NCBI RefSeq assembly: GCF_024756255.1
Contig: NZ_JANUHB010000002.1
Coordinates: 1,364,001-1,428,000 of the forward strand
Length of the DNA: 64,000 nt
Direction of reading: 5' to 3'
From: Massilia agilis
Lineage (GTDB): Bacteria > Pseudomonadota > Gammaproteobacteria > Burkholderiales > Burkholderiaceae_D
This document shows, in pieces, positions 16,578 to 24,865 of the stretch (its first letter is position 1; every line of letters begins with the position of its first letter). A program made the position numbers and the translations under genes. Below the pieces are notes generated by a model. That model saw nothing but the letters and a program-made list of their open reading frames with translations. It was not told the origin of the DNA and searched no databases.

Positions 16578-17120
16578 TTACTGGGCCACGGCGGCGCGCA
16601 GCCGCATGCCGATCTTGTTGTTCAGTTCCGTCAGCCTGGCGTTCACCTGCGCCTGGTTGGCCTTGGCCACGCCCTCGCCCAGCGTCTTCTGGATCTCGGG
16701 CGCCAGTGCCTCGAACTTGGCCTTGACCGGCGACTCCAGGATCGCCGCCAGCTGCCTGAGCTCCTCCTCCGTGAAACGCTGCGCCAGCAGCGGCGCGATG
16801 GTCGATGCCACCACCTGCTGCGTGCTCGCGCGCACCAGCGGCGCCTCCTCCGCGAGGAACTTGTTGGCTTCGTCGGCAATGTCCTTCAGTGCCGCGTCCT
16901 GCTTGTCCGGCGCCGCACGCCCCTGCAGCACCGCGCGCGCCTGGCGCACCGCCTCGGCCGCCGGCGCCTGCAGCATCGACAGGCCCACGTTCTCCATCGG
17001 CATTTTGGCCAGCACGCGCTGCACCAGCGCCTGCTTTTCCGGCGAGACCGGCTGCGCCGGCTGGGCCCATGCGCTGCCGGCGGCAAGCGCGGCAAGCACG
17101 GCAAGTGAGAGACGAAGCAT
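16578..17120 (-). CDS. DUF2059-type periplasmic protein
   Basis: This 180-residue protein has a clear signal peptide (MLRLSLAVLAALAAGSAWA, cleavage before QPAQP). The mature part is helical and repetitive, with LRQLAAILESPVKAKFEALAPEIQKTL resembling DUF2059 proteins, where a helical repeat ends in a Phe-Tyr-Ser or similar core. No enzymatic motif is visible. A very good ribosome site (aggaggaatcg) precedes the ATG, 15 nt after the FadL-type gene. Context points to a periplasmic helper of the neighbouring outer-membrane proteins. Function unknown. Confidence 0.6.
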   Translation of the reverse strand: MLRLSLAVLAALAAGSAWAQPAQPVSPEKQALVQRVLAKMPMENVGLSMLQAPAAEAVRQARAVLQGRAAPDKQDAALKDIADEANKFLAEEAPLVRASTQQVVASTIAPLLAQRFTEEELRQLAAILESPVKAKFEALAPEIQKTLGEGVAKANQAQVNARLTELNNKIGMRLRAAVAQ

Positions 17121-17134
17121 CGATTCCTCCTGTG

Positions 17135-18727
17135 TCAGAACGGCCGCGTGAACGACAGGCCGGCATAGCGCACCACCAGCTTGCCGGCCACGTCGGTGGC
17201 CGCGTACGGGTTATAGATCACGTTGAAAAAGCCGTCGCAGTTCAGGTTGCAGTCGCTGCGCGCGGGGATGTTGTACTTGCCGGTCAGGTAGCTGGCCGCC
17301 AGGTTCAGTTCACTGCCATTGTCGAAGCGGTAGCGCAGGCCCAGGCTGTGCAGCCTGGTGTCCGGCAGCGGCGCCAGGAGGCTCATCTTGTCGCCGGGGA
17401 TGGAGCTCTTGCGCGGCTCGAAGCCGGCCCGCAGCGTCAGCTTCGGGGTGACGAACAGCTGCGCGCCGAAGCCGAAGTTGACCACGCTGCGAAAGCCCAT
17501 CTGGAACGTGGCCTTGGTCGAATCGGCGTAGCCGAACAGGCGCGCCAGCTCGAGCATCTTGATGCTGCGGTCGAAGCGGAAGGTGATCTCCTTCCACTGC
17601 GCCCAGTCGGCGTAGCTCACGTCCGCGTTCAGCTGCAGGAACGGCAGCGGCTTGATCTTCACGCCGGCCTGCACGCGCCACGGGAACGGGATCGAGGCCA
17701 TCATGTTCCCGGTCTGGTACTCGGGAATGTCGGGCGGCAGCCCGGTGACCGCACCCACGACGGGACCGAGCAAGCTGGAATTGAGGCCGCGCGTGAATGC
17801 GCGCAGCATCGGGTCGGAATGGAAGTTGTAGTTGCCGCTGTAGGCGGTGCGCGTGCCGCCCTGGTACACAGCGCCCAGCGCCAGCCACGGCCTGGGCTCC
17901 CACAGCACGCCGATATTGACCGTCGGGTCGAACGAGGCGTGCAGGTCGAAGTCGATGTTGGCCGCGCGCTTGAACGGATCGACCATCCCGTCCGGACCGC
18001 CGCCGCACAGGCCGAAGGTGAGGGTATCGAGGATCGTGCCGTTCCCGTCCGGGCACAAGCCCTTTTGCAGCTGGCCCACCGTGCCGAGCAGCTTGTTCGG
18101 CGCGCGGTAGTCGGTGTTGATCGCGAAGTTCGAATACGCGATCGGCACCGAGATCCCCACGCGCAGCGTGTCCGATATCTTGTAGCCGGCGGCGGGCGAC
18201 AGGTACACCAGCCGCTGCAGCTGCACCAGGCGGCCGTCGAAGCGCGCCGGGTCGTCCGGATCCTTGGTGCGGTCCATGCTCATCGCCTGCGACAGGTAGA
18301 CCATGGTGCCGAAGGTCCAGCGCGAATCGGGCGCGTTCCACGCCACGCCCAGGCCCGGCACCGCCACGCCCGGCAGGCGCGCCTTGGGCACGCCCACAAA
18401 CGGCAGCGCAATCGCCTGCCGCACCGGTCCGCTGTGCTTGCCGTTGATCGGGTCATCCTTGAAGCCGCCGATGTCGATGTCCGGCGCGCTGTGGAACTCG
18501 TTCGGGTTGCGGATCGACGCCACGAACGCCGTGTCGACGTGGTTGAAGCCCTTCAGCCGCGCCAGCCCGGCCGGGTTAAAGTGGATCGACTCGATCCCCG
18601 GCGGGTCGGCGGTGACCGCGTTCCCGAGCGACATCGCAATCGCGCTGGTGGCCAGGTTCTCGGTCACGCCCGCGCGCGCGCACGGCAGCGCGGCGGCCAG
18701 CGCACAGGCGAACAGGAGCGGTCGCAT
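17135..18727 (-). CDS. FadL/OmpP1-type outer-membrane protein of a Fil-like cluster
   Basis: This protein is 530 residues from ATG 18727, which has a GAGG ribosome site; an upstream GTG at 18739 that overlaps the previous stop is the alternative. A signal peptide (PLLFACALAAALPCARA) is followed by GVTENLATSAIAMSLGNAVTADPPGIESIHFNPAGLARLKG, the characteristic FadL N-terminus with NPAGLA. The rest is beta-barrel-like, with alternating aromatic strands and a C-terminal VVRYAGLSFTRPF ending in aromatic Phe. FadL family proteins let hydrophobic molecules cross the outer membrane. In Acinetobacter Fil clusters an outer-membrane protein of this kind accompanies the C39 peptidase and FilA; I recall the letter assignments only loosely. 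Confidence 0.75.
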   Translation of the reverse strand: MRPLLFACALAAALPCARAGVTENLATSAIAMSLGNAVTADPPGIESIHFNPAGLARLKGFNHVDTAFVASIRNPNEFHSAPDIDIGGFKDDPINGKHSGPVRQAIALPFVGVPKARLPGVAVPGLGVAWNAPDSRWTFGTMVYLSQAMSMDRTKDPDDPARFDGRLVQLQRLVYLSPAAGYKISDTLRVGISVPIAYSNFAINTDYRAPNKLLGTVGQLQKGLCPDGNGTILDTLTFGLCGGGPDGMVDPFKRAANIDFDLHASFDPTVNIGVLWEPRPWLALGAVYQGGTRTAYSGNYNFHSDPMLRAFTRGLNSSLLGPVVGAVTGLPPDIPEYQTGNMMASIPFPWRVQAGVKIKPLPFLQLNADVSYADWAQWKEITFRFDRSIKMLELARLFGYADSTKATFQMGFRSVVNFGFGAQLFVTPKLTLRAGFEPRKSSIPGDKMSLLAPLPDTRLHSLGLRYRFDNGSELNLAASYLTGKYNIPARSDCNLNCDGFFNVIYNPYAATDVAGKLVVRYAGLSFTRPF

Positions 18728-18735
18728 GCGCGGCC

Positions 18736-19740
18736 TCACAGCGACAGCGGCACGCCCACGGTGACGCTCATGTTCGGCGCCGATGCCGTCAGGCCGGCGC
18801 CGACGGTGACGTTGACGGTGGTCTTGGGCGAGGTGCGGTAGCCCACGCCCACCGACAGCACCCCGGCCGACTGGGTGCCGGTCTGCGCCTCCCTACCGTT
18901 CTCGAAGCGCAGCCGCGACTGCGCCGTGATCGCCTCCTGGAACGAGAACGAGGTGGTGATCTTGTACGACAGCGCATAGGCAAAGCCCAGCCCCAGTCCC
19001 ACCGTGCCGCCCGGCTTGACGTCCTTGAGCACCGCGCCCGAAAGCATCTGCGACAGATGCCGCGCCGGCGCGCCGAAGCCGGCGCTGAAGGACCCGAACA
19101 GCGCCACCGGATCGACGATCCTGGTCATGTTCAGGCCCAGGTTGAGCATGTGGATGCCCGAACCGGTGGCCAGCCCGCGCTGCGGATCGACCTTGAACGG
19201 GCTGGTGCCGGTGGCCAGGCGCAGCGCGCTGGTCACGGTGAGCGTGGTCTCGTCGCGCTTCGATTCGAGCGGCTGCCAGCGCAGCCCGAGCCCCAGGTCG
19301 CCGATCGTGTGCGACACGCCCGAGTAGCCGGCCGCGTCCGAATAGCGGCTGATGAAGGGCAGCGTCACGTTCGCGCTCAGGTTGTTGAGCAGCCCATGGT
19401 CGATCATCACCGTGTTGGTGAACGTGTGCGAGCTCGTGTTCTCGATCGAGAACAGCGTCGCGGTGCCCGAGGACAGGTCGGCGTTGATCTTTTCCTGGCC
19501 GATGTAGGCGTAGTTGAATTCGTAGTTGAGCTGGGTGTGGCCCTTGCGGATCAGCGAGTACTGCTTGTCGACGGCGGTCAGCGTGTCCTTCAGCAGCGTG
19601 GTCTGGTCGACGTCGCCGTCCTTCTTGGCCAGCGCATCGCGCACGGCATCGCTGCTCGCGCCGCCGGTTGGCGCTTGCTGGGCCCAGCCAGGGGCGGCGA
19701 AGAAGATGGCGGCCAGTACCAGCGATCGGGGGATTCTCAT
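18736..19740 (-). CDS. Outer-membrane beta-barrel, transporter-like (FilC-like candidate)
   Basis: This 334-residue protein has a signal peptide (MRIPRSLVLAAIFFAAPGWA). A short charged helical stretch (DAVRDALAKKDGDVDQTTLLKDTL) is followed by a beta-barrel of about 10-12 strands (HTQLNYEFNYAYIG, NNLSANVTLPFISRYSD, IGDLGLGLRWQP and others), ending MSVTVGVPLSL. The build resembles the 'phenol degradation/MetA-like transporter' barrels. An aaggag ribosome site precedes the ATG, 16 nt past the C39 peptidase stop. Being sandwiched between a C39 peptidase and a FadL barrel, it probably works with them in surface export or assembly. Confidence 0.6.
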   Translation of the reverse strand: MRIPRSLVLAAIFFAAPGWAQQAPTGGASSDAVRDALAKKDGDVDQTTLLKDTLTAVDKQYSLIRKGHTQLNYEFNYAYIGQEKINADLSSGTATLFSIENTSSHTFTNTVMIDHGLLNNLSANVTLPFISRYSDAAGYSGVSHTIGDLGLGLRWQPLESKRDETTLTVTSALRLATGTSPFKVDPQRGLATGSGIHMLNLGLNMTRIVDPVALFGSFSAGFGAPARHLSQMLSGAVLKDVKPGGTVGLGLGFAYALSYKITTSFSFQEAITAQSRLRFENGREAQTGTQSAGVLSVGVGYRTSPKTTVNVTVGAGLTASAPNMSVTVGVPLSL

Positions 19741-19756
19741 GGGGCTCCTTGATTGG

Positions 19757-20518
19757 CTATTGTTTGTGGATCCAGGTGCCGCCCATGCCGTTGAGCAGGC
19801 GTTCCATCTGCGGCTGGATATCGGGTGCGCGCAGCAAACCGCGGTCGCGCACGCGGTCCATGTCCACCACGCCCAACTCCTGGTCCGACAGCGCCAGCAG
19901 CGCGGCCGGTGCGTGGCCCTTGGGGGGATAGGCGATGAACAGCGTGTTGCGGTCCCACAGCGTGGCGAATTCGGTCACGGAGAAAGTGATGTTGCCGGCC
20001 GACGGATCGGCCAGGAAGACCAGGCCGTCGCGCACGCCGCGCAGCACGACGAAATGCTTGAAGCCGGCGTAGTCGATCGGGACGATGGCCGGCTCGGCCA
20101 GCGTGAGCAGGTCCGGCAGCTCGGCCTTGAAGCCGGCGCTGTCCACCCCGAGCGAAGCCAGGTAGCGCTTCATGTCCAGCAGCGAAAAGCCGCGCCGCTC
20201 GATGATCTTGTCCTTCTCGCCGAAGGCCATCATGCCTTCCATCGACTGCTGCTCGGTGACGGCGATGCCCAGGTGGTAGTTGAGGATCGTGACCAGCGCG
20301 GCTGAGCCGCAGCTGTAGTCGTAGGCCTGGCGGACGATGTGCTTGTACTTCAGTTCGGAGAACGGTTCCAGCGTCACCGCCTGCGGCGCGCTGGAGGCGA
20401 CCGACAGCGCCGCGGGCATCGCGAACTGCCCCTCCGGCCGGTCTTGCGGCGCGTGCCGCGACCAGATGCCCGAGCCTCCCAGCACCATGGCCAGGACTCC
20501 CAGCAACACTGTGATCAT
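19757..20518 (-). CDS. C39-family cysteine peptidase (FilB-like)
   Basis: This 253-residue protein has an N-terminal hydrophobic segment (residues 2-19). The peptidase C39 domain reads QAYDYSCGSAALVTIL, with catalytic C70, and AGFKHFVVLRGV, with H155. FLADPSAGN supplies D171, so the triad is complete. C39 enzymes usually cut leader peptides, often fused to ABC exporters; here there is no ABC domain and the domain should lie outside the cytoplasm. The Fil system of Acinetobacter includes a C39 peptidase annotated FilB. A natural guess is that it processes the FilA-like proteins, but they lack an obvious double-Gly leader. It is the first gene of the string peptidase-barrel-FadL-DUF2059-fusion. 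Confidence 0.78.
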   Translation of the reverse strand: MITVLLGVLAMVLGGSGIWSRHAPQDRPEGQFAMPAALSVASSAPQAVTLEPFSELKYKHIVRQAYDYSCGSAALVTILNYHLGIAVTEQQSMEGMMAFGEKDKIIERRGFSLLDMKRYLASLGVDSAGFKAELPDLLTLAEPAIVPIDYAGFKHFVVLRGVRDGLVFLADPSAGNITFSVTEFATLWDRNTLFIAYPPKGHAPAALLALSDQELGVVDMDRVRDRGLLRAPDIQPQMERLLNGMGGTWIHKQ

Positions 20519-20675
20519 TGCGTCTCCCTGGCGCAGCAGCGCCGGCTGTTTTTGTCTTAACGTGGCTCTTTGGCTACGTTTATTGCACTTTGTTCATATT
20601 TTGGATGCATGCAAGCAAAGCAAGTGTTATAAAACGCTGACGTTTTTGTTAAAAACCGCTCATGGAAGGGCCAGG
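20519..20675. promoter_or_regulatory. Divergent promoter region between C39 peptidase and AraC-type gene
   Basis: This 157-nt gap is much richer in A/T than its surroundings. It contains TATAAA on the + strand (about 20628-20633), runs of T and A, and a GCATGC palindrome embedded in repeated gcaag units (about 20605-20622). It must serve both the C39 peptidase operon (-) and the AraC-type regulator (+). The regulator is a natural candidate to bind here. I could not pair -35 and -10 boxes convincingly. Confidence 0.4.
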
Positions 20676-21530
20676 ATGAGGACGTGGGAAAGGATCAGCC
20701 AGGCGCTGGGCGTCAAGCCGGTCGCCAGCGCCGAGATTGCCGGGCTGCCGCTGCGCGCGGAACGCTACATCTTCCAGCTCAACGCCTGCGACGTGCCCGC
20801 GCTCGACGCCATGGTGATGGCCTGCCACCTGGGCGGCGCGCGCGCCACCATCCGCCGGCCATCGGGGCGCCCGCTCGACTTCATCCCCAGCTCCTCGGCG
20901 GTATTCCAGCCCGGCTTTGCCAGCCGCTGGATGTTCGGCGGCGCGATCGACTTCGCGATGTTCCACTTCCTCGATGCCAGCCACGAAAAGGTCACCCACC
21001 TGGCCAGCCTGCTGGCGCGGCGCGGCAAATCGGCCCCGCTGTCCGATCCGCTGGTGGGGGCCAGCGCGCAGCAGCTGCTGGCCGAGATCGGCGGACCGGC
21101 CGCCCCCAACCAGGGCTTCCTGGCGCGCCTGTCCGAACTGATGCTGGAACAGACCTGCCGCGTGATCGAAGGCCACAGCGCGCGCCGCGCCCCGCCCGAC
21201 CCGCTGCACCTGGGGCGCCTGCAGGGGGTGCTCGAATGGATCGGGCAGAACCTGTCGGAAGACCTGTCCAACGCCGCGCTGGCCGCCCGCGCCGGGGTCT
21301 CGGAATCGCACTTTCGCCGCATCTTCGAAGAGGCGATGGGCATGCCGCCGCACCGCTACGTGCTGCGCCAGCGCCTGGAGCGGGTGTACCAGCTGCTCAC
21401 CCGCACCAGCTTTTCGATCGCGCGCGTGGCCGCGCAATGCGGCTTCAACAGCCAGAGCCACATGACGGCCTGCTTTGCGGCCGCCTACGGCATCACCCCG
21501 GCGCGTGCGCGCCAGCAAGCCCGCCCGTGA
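20676..21530 (+). CDS. AraC-family transcriptional regulator
   Basis: This 284-residue protein starts at ATG 20676, with ggaaggg upstream; the frame is open further 5' but over the divergent promoter. The N-terminal sensing half has no recognisable enzyme motif. The C-terminal AraC DNA-binding domain (about 180-280) shows SNAALAARAGVSESHFRRIFEEAMGMPPHRYVLRQRLERVYQLL and SIARVAAQCGFNSQSHMTACFAAAYGITPARAR, both helix-turn-helix units. It is divergent from the C39 peptidase operon and probably controls it. Signal unknown. Confidence 0.85.
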   Translation: MRTWERISQALGVKPVASAEIAGLPLRAERYIFQLNACDVPALDAMVMACHLGGARATIRRPSGRPLDFIPSSSAVFQPGFASRWMFGGAIDFAMFHFLDASHEKVTHLASLLARRGKSAPLSDPLVGASAQQLLAEIGGPAAPNQGFLARLSELMLEQTCRVIEGHSARRAPPDPLHLGRLQGVLEWIGQNLSEDLSNAALAARAGVSESHFRRIFEEAMGMPPHRYVLRQRLERVYQLLTRTSFSIARVAAQCGFNSQSHMTACFAAAYGITPARARQQARP

Positions 21531-21644
21531 GGGCCGCTTGAGCGTTTTTTGATAAAGACGGGATCGTTTTCCGACGCGCCATTGTTTCTGCAAGTTACAT
21601 AATTAACAAAAACACGACGGCCCGCCGCTCCGGCCAGGGCCGCC

Positions 21645-22775
21645 TTGACGGAGACAATCGATGAGCACCGCGAACTCTGCGCGCCGTTTGGTGCGCGTGT
21701 CGGCGTGAACTACCTGTCCGCCCACGACGTCGTACAGTGCATCCGCTCCTGCCTCGAGGCTGGCGGCGAAGACGCGGGCGCGCTGTTCGCCCGCGCCGGG
21801 CTGGCCGATTTCGAAGAGAGCGCCGCGCAGGCCCCCGACCTGCTGGCGCTCTCGGACCAGTTCAGCCTGCTGTGGGAAGCGCTGGCCGCTGCGGCCGGCG
21901 ACCCGCTGCTCGGCTTTCGCATCTTCCCGCCCGACCCGCTCAGCTGGCTCGGTGCGCTCGGCCACCTGATGCTGGCCGCGCCCACGCTCAAGAACGCGGC
22001 CGACAGCCTGATGCGCTACCTGCCGCTGTTCTCGCCGATCGTGCGCGCGACCATCGAGCCGACCGGCGAGCACACCCGCGTCGGCCTGCACCTGATCGGC
22101 AGCGCGCGCCCGGTGCCGCAGCAGCGCTACGACTTCACCTGGAACCTGCTGCTGTCCACGCTGCGCTTCGTCGCCGGGCGCCCGGCGCTGCGCCCGGCCC
22201 TGGTCGAATATGCCTATCCCGCGCCGGCCGCCAGCAGCCAGTACGAGCAGCGCTTCGGCTGCCCGGTGCACTTCGGCGCGCCCGGCAACGCGCTCGCATT
22301 CGCCAACGCCGACCTGCTGGCGCCGATCCCCACCGCCAGTCCGCTGGCCGCCGCCGGGCTGACGCGGCTGCTGGACGAGAAGCTGGCCGTGGCCGAGCGC
22401 AGCAGCGTGGCCGCGCGGGTGCGCGCACTGCTGCCGGCCATGATCGACGAGGGCGCCGCGCTGGTGCGCGAGACGGTGGCGCGGCGCCTGGCGATCAGCG
22501 AGCGCACGCTGCAGCGCCGGCTGGCCGACGAAGGCACCGATTTCTCGACCCTGCTGGACGAGGTGCGGCGCGCGATCGCGCAGCAGCAGCTGGGCAGCGA
22601 CAAGACCAGCCTGAAGCACCTGAGCTACAAGCTCGGGTTTGCCGACCCCAGCGCCTTCCACCGCGCCTGCCTGCGCTGGTTCGGCAAGGCGCCCAAGGAA
22701 CTGCAGCTGGCCAGCCGCGCTAATGCCCCCACAGCCGCAACTGTCCCTGCATCGTCATCTCGCCGTTCAGGATGA
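21645..22775 (+). CDS. AraC-family regulator with arabinose-binding-type N-terminal domain; start uncertain
   Basis: From TTG 21645 this gives 376 residues. The N-terminal part (LEAGGEDAGALFARAGLADFEESAA and PLLGFRIFPPDPLSWLGALGHLMLAAPTLKNAADSLMRYLPLFSP) is the Arabinose_bd domain of OruR/ArgR-like AraC proteins. The C-terminal HTH is VARRLAISERTLQRRLADEGTDFSTLLDEVRRAIAQ and LKHLSYKLGFADPSAFHRACLRWFGKAPKEL. The start is odd. The only ATG with a good ribosome site (21661) is in another frame and ends after 15 codons at TGA 21706, overlapping an in-frame GTG at 21705. Either a GTGA-coupled mini-leader or a frameshift near 21700 is possible. The 3' end overlaps the convergent FilA-like gene by 56 nt. 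Confidence 0.78.
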   Translation: MTETIDEHRELCAPFGARVGVNYLSAHDVVQCIRSCLEAGGEDAGALFARAGLADFEESAAQAPDLLALSDQFSLLWEALAAAAGDPLLGFRIFPPDPLSWLGALGHLMLAAPTLKNAADSLMRYLPLFSPIVRATIEPTGEHTRVGLHLIGSARPVPQQRYDFTWNLLLSTLRFVAGRPALRPALVEYAYPAPAASSQYEQRFGCPVHFGAPGNALAFANADLLAPIPTASPLAAAGLTRLLDEKLAVAERSSVAARVRALLPAMIDEGAALVRETVARRLAISERTLQRRLADEGTDFSTLLDEVRRAIAQQQLGSDKTSLKHLSYKLGFADPSAFHRACLRWFGKAPKELQLASRANAPTAATVPASSSRRSG

Positions 22776-23181
22776 AGCGGCCAAGGCTGCTGGTGACCGG
22801 CGCACGCGGGTCGGCCTGCACGCTGAGCGACTCGAAGCCGGCGTCGGTGAACCGGGTCGATCCGGGCAGGCCAATGGCCACGTAGGCGCTGCCGTCCGGC
22901 GCGGTGTGCGCCGAAATGTTCAGGCCCACCATCTGCACCACGCCCGACAGGTTCTTCACCACCGTGTAGGTGGTCCTGCCGTCCACCTGCTGGCCGATCG
23001 ACAACCGGCTGTCGCCGCTGCTGCCGTCGGCCCCGGGCGTATTCAATTCGAGCCGCACCGCAAAGCTCACGCCGTCGCGGCCTGCCACCTGCGCCAGCTC
23101 GCCCTCGTCGAGCGGCCTGGGGCCGGCCAGCGCGCCTGCCGCGGCTGCGCACAACAGGAAGGCGCAAGCGTGGCGCTTCAT
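22720..23181 (-). CDS. FilA/DUF6160-like secreted protein (fourth of tandem set)
   Basis: This 153-residue protein has a signal peptide (HACAFLLCAAAAGALAGP). The family motif follows directly: RPLDEGELAQVAGRDGVSFAVRLELN. The rest is beta-rich (NLSGVVQMVGLNISAHT, SAYVAIGLPGSTRFTDAGFESLSVQ) and ends QGQLRLWGH, reminiscent of the YIWAH end of the 24866-25402 protein. The start overlaps the previous stop (ATGA), so translation is probably coupled. No enzymatic residues stand out; a structural surface or pilus-like subunit is the best guess from the Fil annotation of relatives. Confidence 0.68.
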   Translation of the reverse strand: MKRHACAFLLCAAAAGALAGPRPLDEGELAQVAGRDGVSFAVRLELNTPGADGSSGDSRLSIGQQVDGRTTYTVVKNLSGVVQMVGLNISAHTAPDGSAYVAIGLPGSTRFTDAGFESLSVQADPRAPVTSSLGRFILNGEMTMQGQLRLWGH

Positions 23182-24014
23182 TGGCGGAACTTGATGTCCA
23201 GGTACTGCAGCTGGATCGCGCCGATGCGCGACGACCCCAGGTCCACCGCGCCGCCCACATCGCTGCGAAAGCCGATGTTCGAGATCTGCAGCGTGCCGGA
23301 CGGCGCGCCTTGCGCGTCGGGCCAGCCGATCCCGATGTGCAGGCTTGGATTGCCCGCCGCGTCGGTGCGCGCGTTGAAGATGCCCGGCTGGCTGGTGATG
23401 TCGGCGACCTTCCACGGCGCCACCGGCTCGGCGCCGTCGTTGGCCGCGCCAATGCGCAGGCCTGATAGCACCATCGCCTCGCCTGGCGCATCGCGCCCGT
23501 TCGGCTGCAGGGTCAGGCTGCCCAGCGTCGCGCGCAGCGAGTAGCCGAAGGCCAGCCCCTCGTCCGCCTGCGGCGTGGACCACTGCAGCGCGCCGCCGAA
23601 CAGGCTCAGGTCCTTGAGCATCACGCAGCCGCCGTAGGCGTCGCGCCCGCCGGCGCGCACGCTGAAGTCGAACGCGGCCTGCCACACCTCCAGCCCGGCC
23701 GCGTTGGCCGGCCGCGCCAGCGTGATGATGTCGGCCATGCCGGGCGCGCCCTTGAGCACGTCCAGGCGATACGGGTCGGCGAACGGCGCGGCGGTATTGT
23801 CCGAGCGCGAGGCGCTGAAGCTGGAGATGGCAAAGCCGCTGCTGTTGTCGCCCGTGGTGTAGCGCAGCTCGGCATTGCCGCCGATCGCAAACCCGGACAG
23901 GTTGAAGCTCATGCCGTCGCGCCCGGACACCTTGGCCAGCGCGCTGTCCGGCAGGCGCTCGAGCGCGGGCGCGGCGGCCGGGACCGACAGCAACAGGAGC
24001 AGCAGGCGCCTCAT
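23178..24014 (-). CDS. FilA/DUF6160-like secreted protein (third of tandem set)
   Basis: This 278-residue protein has a signal peptide (RRLLLLLLSVPAAAPALE). The family motif is RLPDSALAKVSGRDGMSFNLSGFAIGG. The body consists of amphipathic beta stretches (AELRYTTGDNSSGFAISSFSAS) and a segment LQISNIGFRSDVGGAVDLGSSRIGAIQLQYLDIKF at the end. Its start overlaps the previous gene's stop and its stop overlaps the next start, both ATGA. It is the largest of the set. Function unknown beyond family. Confidence 0.68.
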   Translation of the reverse strand: MRRLLLLLLSVPAAAPALERLPDSALAKVSGRDGMSFNLSGFAIGGNAELRYTTGDNSSGFAISSFSASRSDNTAAPFADPYRLDVLKGAPGMADIITLARPANAAGLEVWQAAFDFSVRAGGRDAYGGCVMLKDLSLFGGALQWSTPQADEGLAFGYSLRATLGSLTLQPNGRDAPGEAMVLSGLRIGAANDGAEPVAPWKVADITSQPGIFNARTDAAGNPSLHIGIGWPDAQGAPSGTLQISNIGFRSDVGGAVDLGSSRIGAIQLQYLDIKFRQ

Positions 24015-24799
24015 CGTCCCGGCGGCAGGTTCGGCGGCAGCGCGCCGTTCACCGTCAGCGCGGTGAGCTTGTCGCGCCAGTTGAGCCAGACCCCGGCCTG
24101 CGCCGTGGTCAGCGCCGGCATGCCGGGCGCGGACGGGAACTGCACCGGCGCCTTGAGCACCGCGATCCAGAAGTCGCGGCTTGGCCCGTTGGCGTCGCCC
24201 GCGGTCACCGCGCCCACCTGCGACAGCGACAGCGTGCACGTGGCGCAGGTGCCATCCCAGCGCTTGCCGCCGCCGGGATCGTTGAGCGTATCGACCACGC
24301 CGGCCGCGCCGCCGTCGATGCGCAGCGCCCCGGACAGGGTCGCGATGCGCATGCCGACGTCGCCCGCGATGCCGTCAAAGCCCAGGCGCATGCCGATCAC
24401 TTCGCGCACGCCCGCCGTGGCCGTGTCGCGATAGACGAATTCAAAGTAAGGGTTGGTGATCTGGACCAGCCGCCGCGCATCGCCCGCGTCGCTGCGCCCG
24501 AACTGCAGCGCGCCGATGTCCAGGTCGGCGCCGCCGCCGTTGCGCGCGGCCCAGGTGTACTCGCCCATGCGCATCTGGTACAGGTTGGCGCTCAGCGTCA
24601 CGTCGGCGTCCAGGCCGATGCGGGTGAAATCGAAGCCGTTCAGGCTGCTGTTGGACACCGTGAACAAGCCTTGACCACGCACCGCGCCCAGTTCGGCGTC
24701 GGACATGGGCTTGAGCTGCGCCTGCGCGGCCAGCGTCACGCAGGCGAGCAGGGACGCGGCAAGCCGCATCGCACAGGTGCGAAGTGTCGGAACACGCAT
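24011..24799 (-). CDS. FilA/DUF6160-like secreted protein (second of tandem set)
   Basis: This 262-residue protein has a signal peptide; the start is 24799, or an internal ATG at 24769 (MRLAASLLACVTLAAQA), and neither has a clear ribosome site. The family motif is QLKPMSDAELGAVRGQGLFTVSN, slightly degenerate, with GQGL replacing GQDG. The body is beta-rich (GFDFTRIGLDADVTLSANLYQMRMGEYTWAARNGGGADLDIGALQFGR). Two cysteines lie close together (CATC). It is the first gene after a terminator-like hairpin that follows the 24866-25402 gene. Confidence 0.66.
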   Translation of the reverse strand: MRVPTLRTCAMRLAASLLACVTLAAQAQLKPMSDAELGAVRGQGLFTVSNSSLNGFDFTRIGLDADVTLSANLYQMRMGEYTWAARNGGGADLDIGALQFGRSDAGDARRLVQITNPYFEFVYRDTATAGVREVIGMRLGFDGIAGDVGMRIATLSGALRIDGGAAGVVDTLNDPGGGKRWDGTCATCTLSLSQVGAVTAGDANGPSRDFWIAVLKAPVQFPSAPGMPALTTAQAGVWLNWRDKLTALTVNGALPPNLPPGR

Positions 24800-24828
24800 C
24801 GGCAGTGGTGTTTGGCGAGGTAGGAAAA

Positions 24829-24855
24829 GCGGCCCGCGCTTGTGCCGCGGGCCGC
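24829..24855 (-). terminator. Terminator-like hairpin between first and second FilA-like genes
   Basis: A perfect 10-bp stem (gcggcccgcg / cgcgggccgc, 24829-24838 and 24846-24855) with a 7-nt loop is followed on the - strand by cttttcc. It lies 11 nt after the stop of the first FilA-like gene and 30 nt before the next start. A partial terminator here would let the first subunit be made in excess over the downstream paralogs. Confidence 0.6.
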
Positions 24856-24865
24856 TGCGCAGGGC

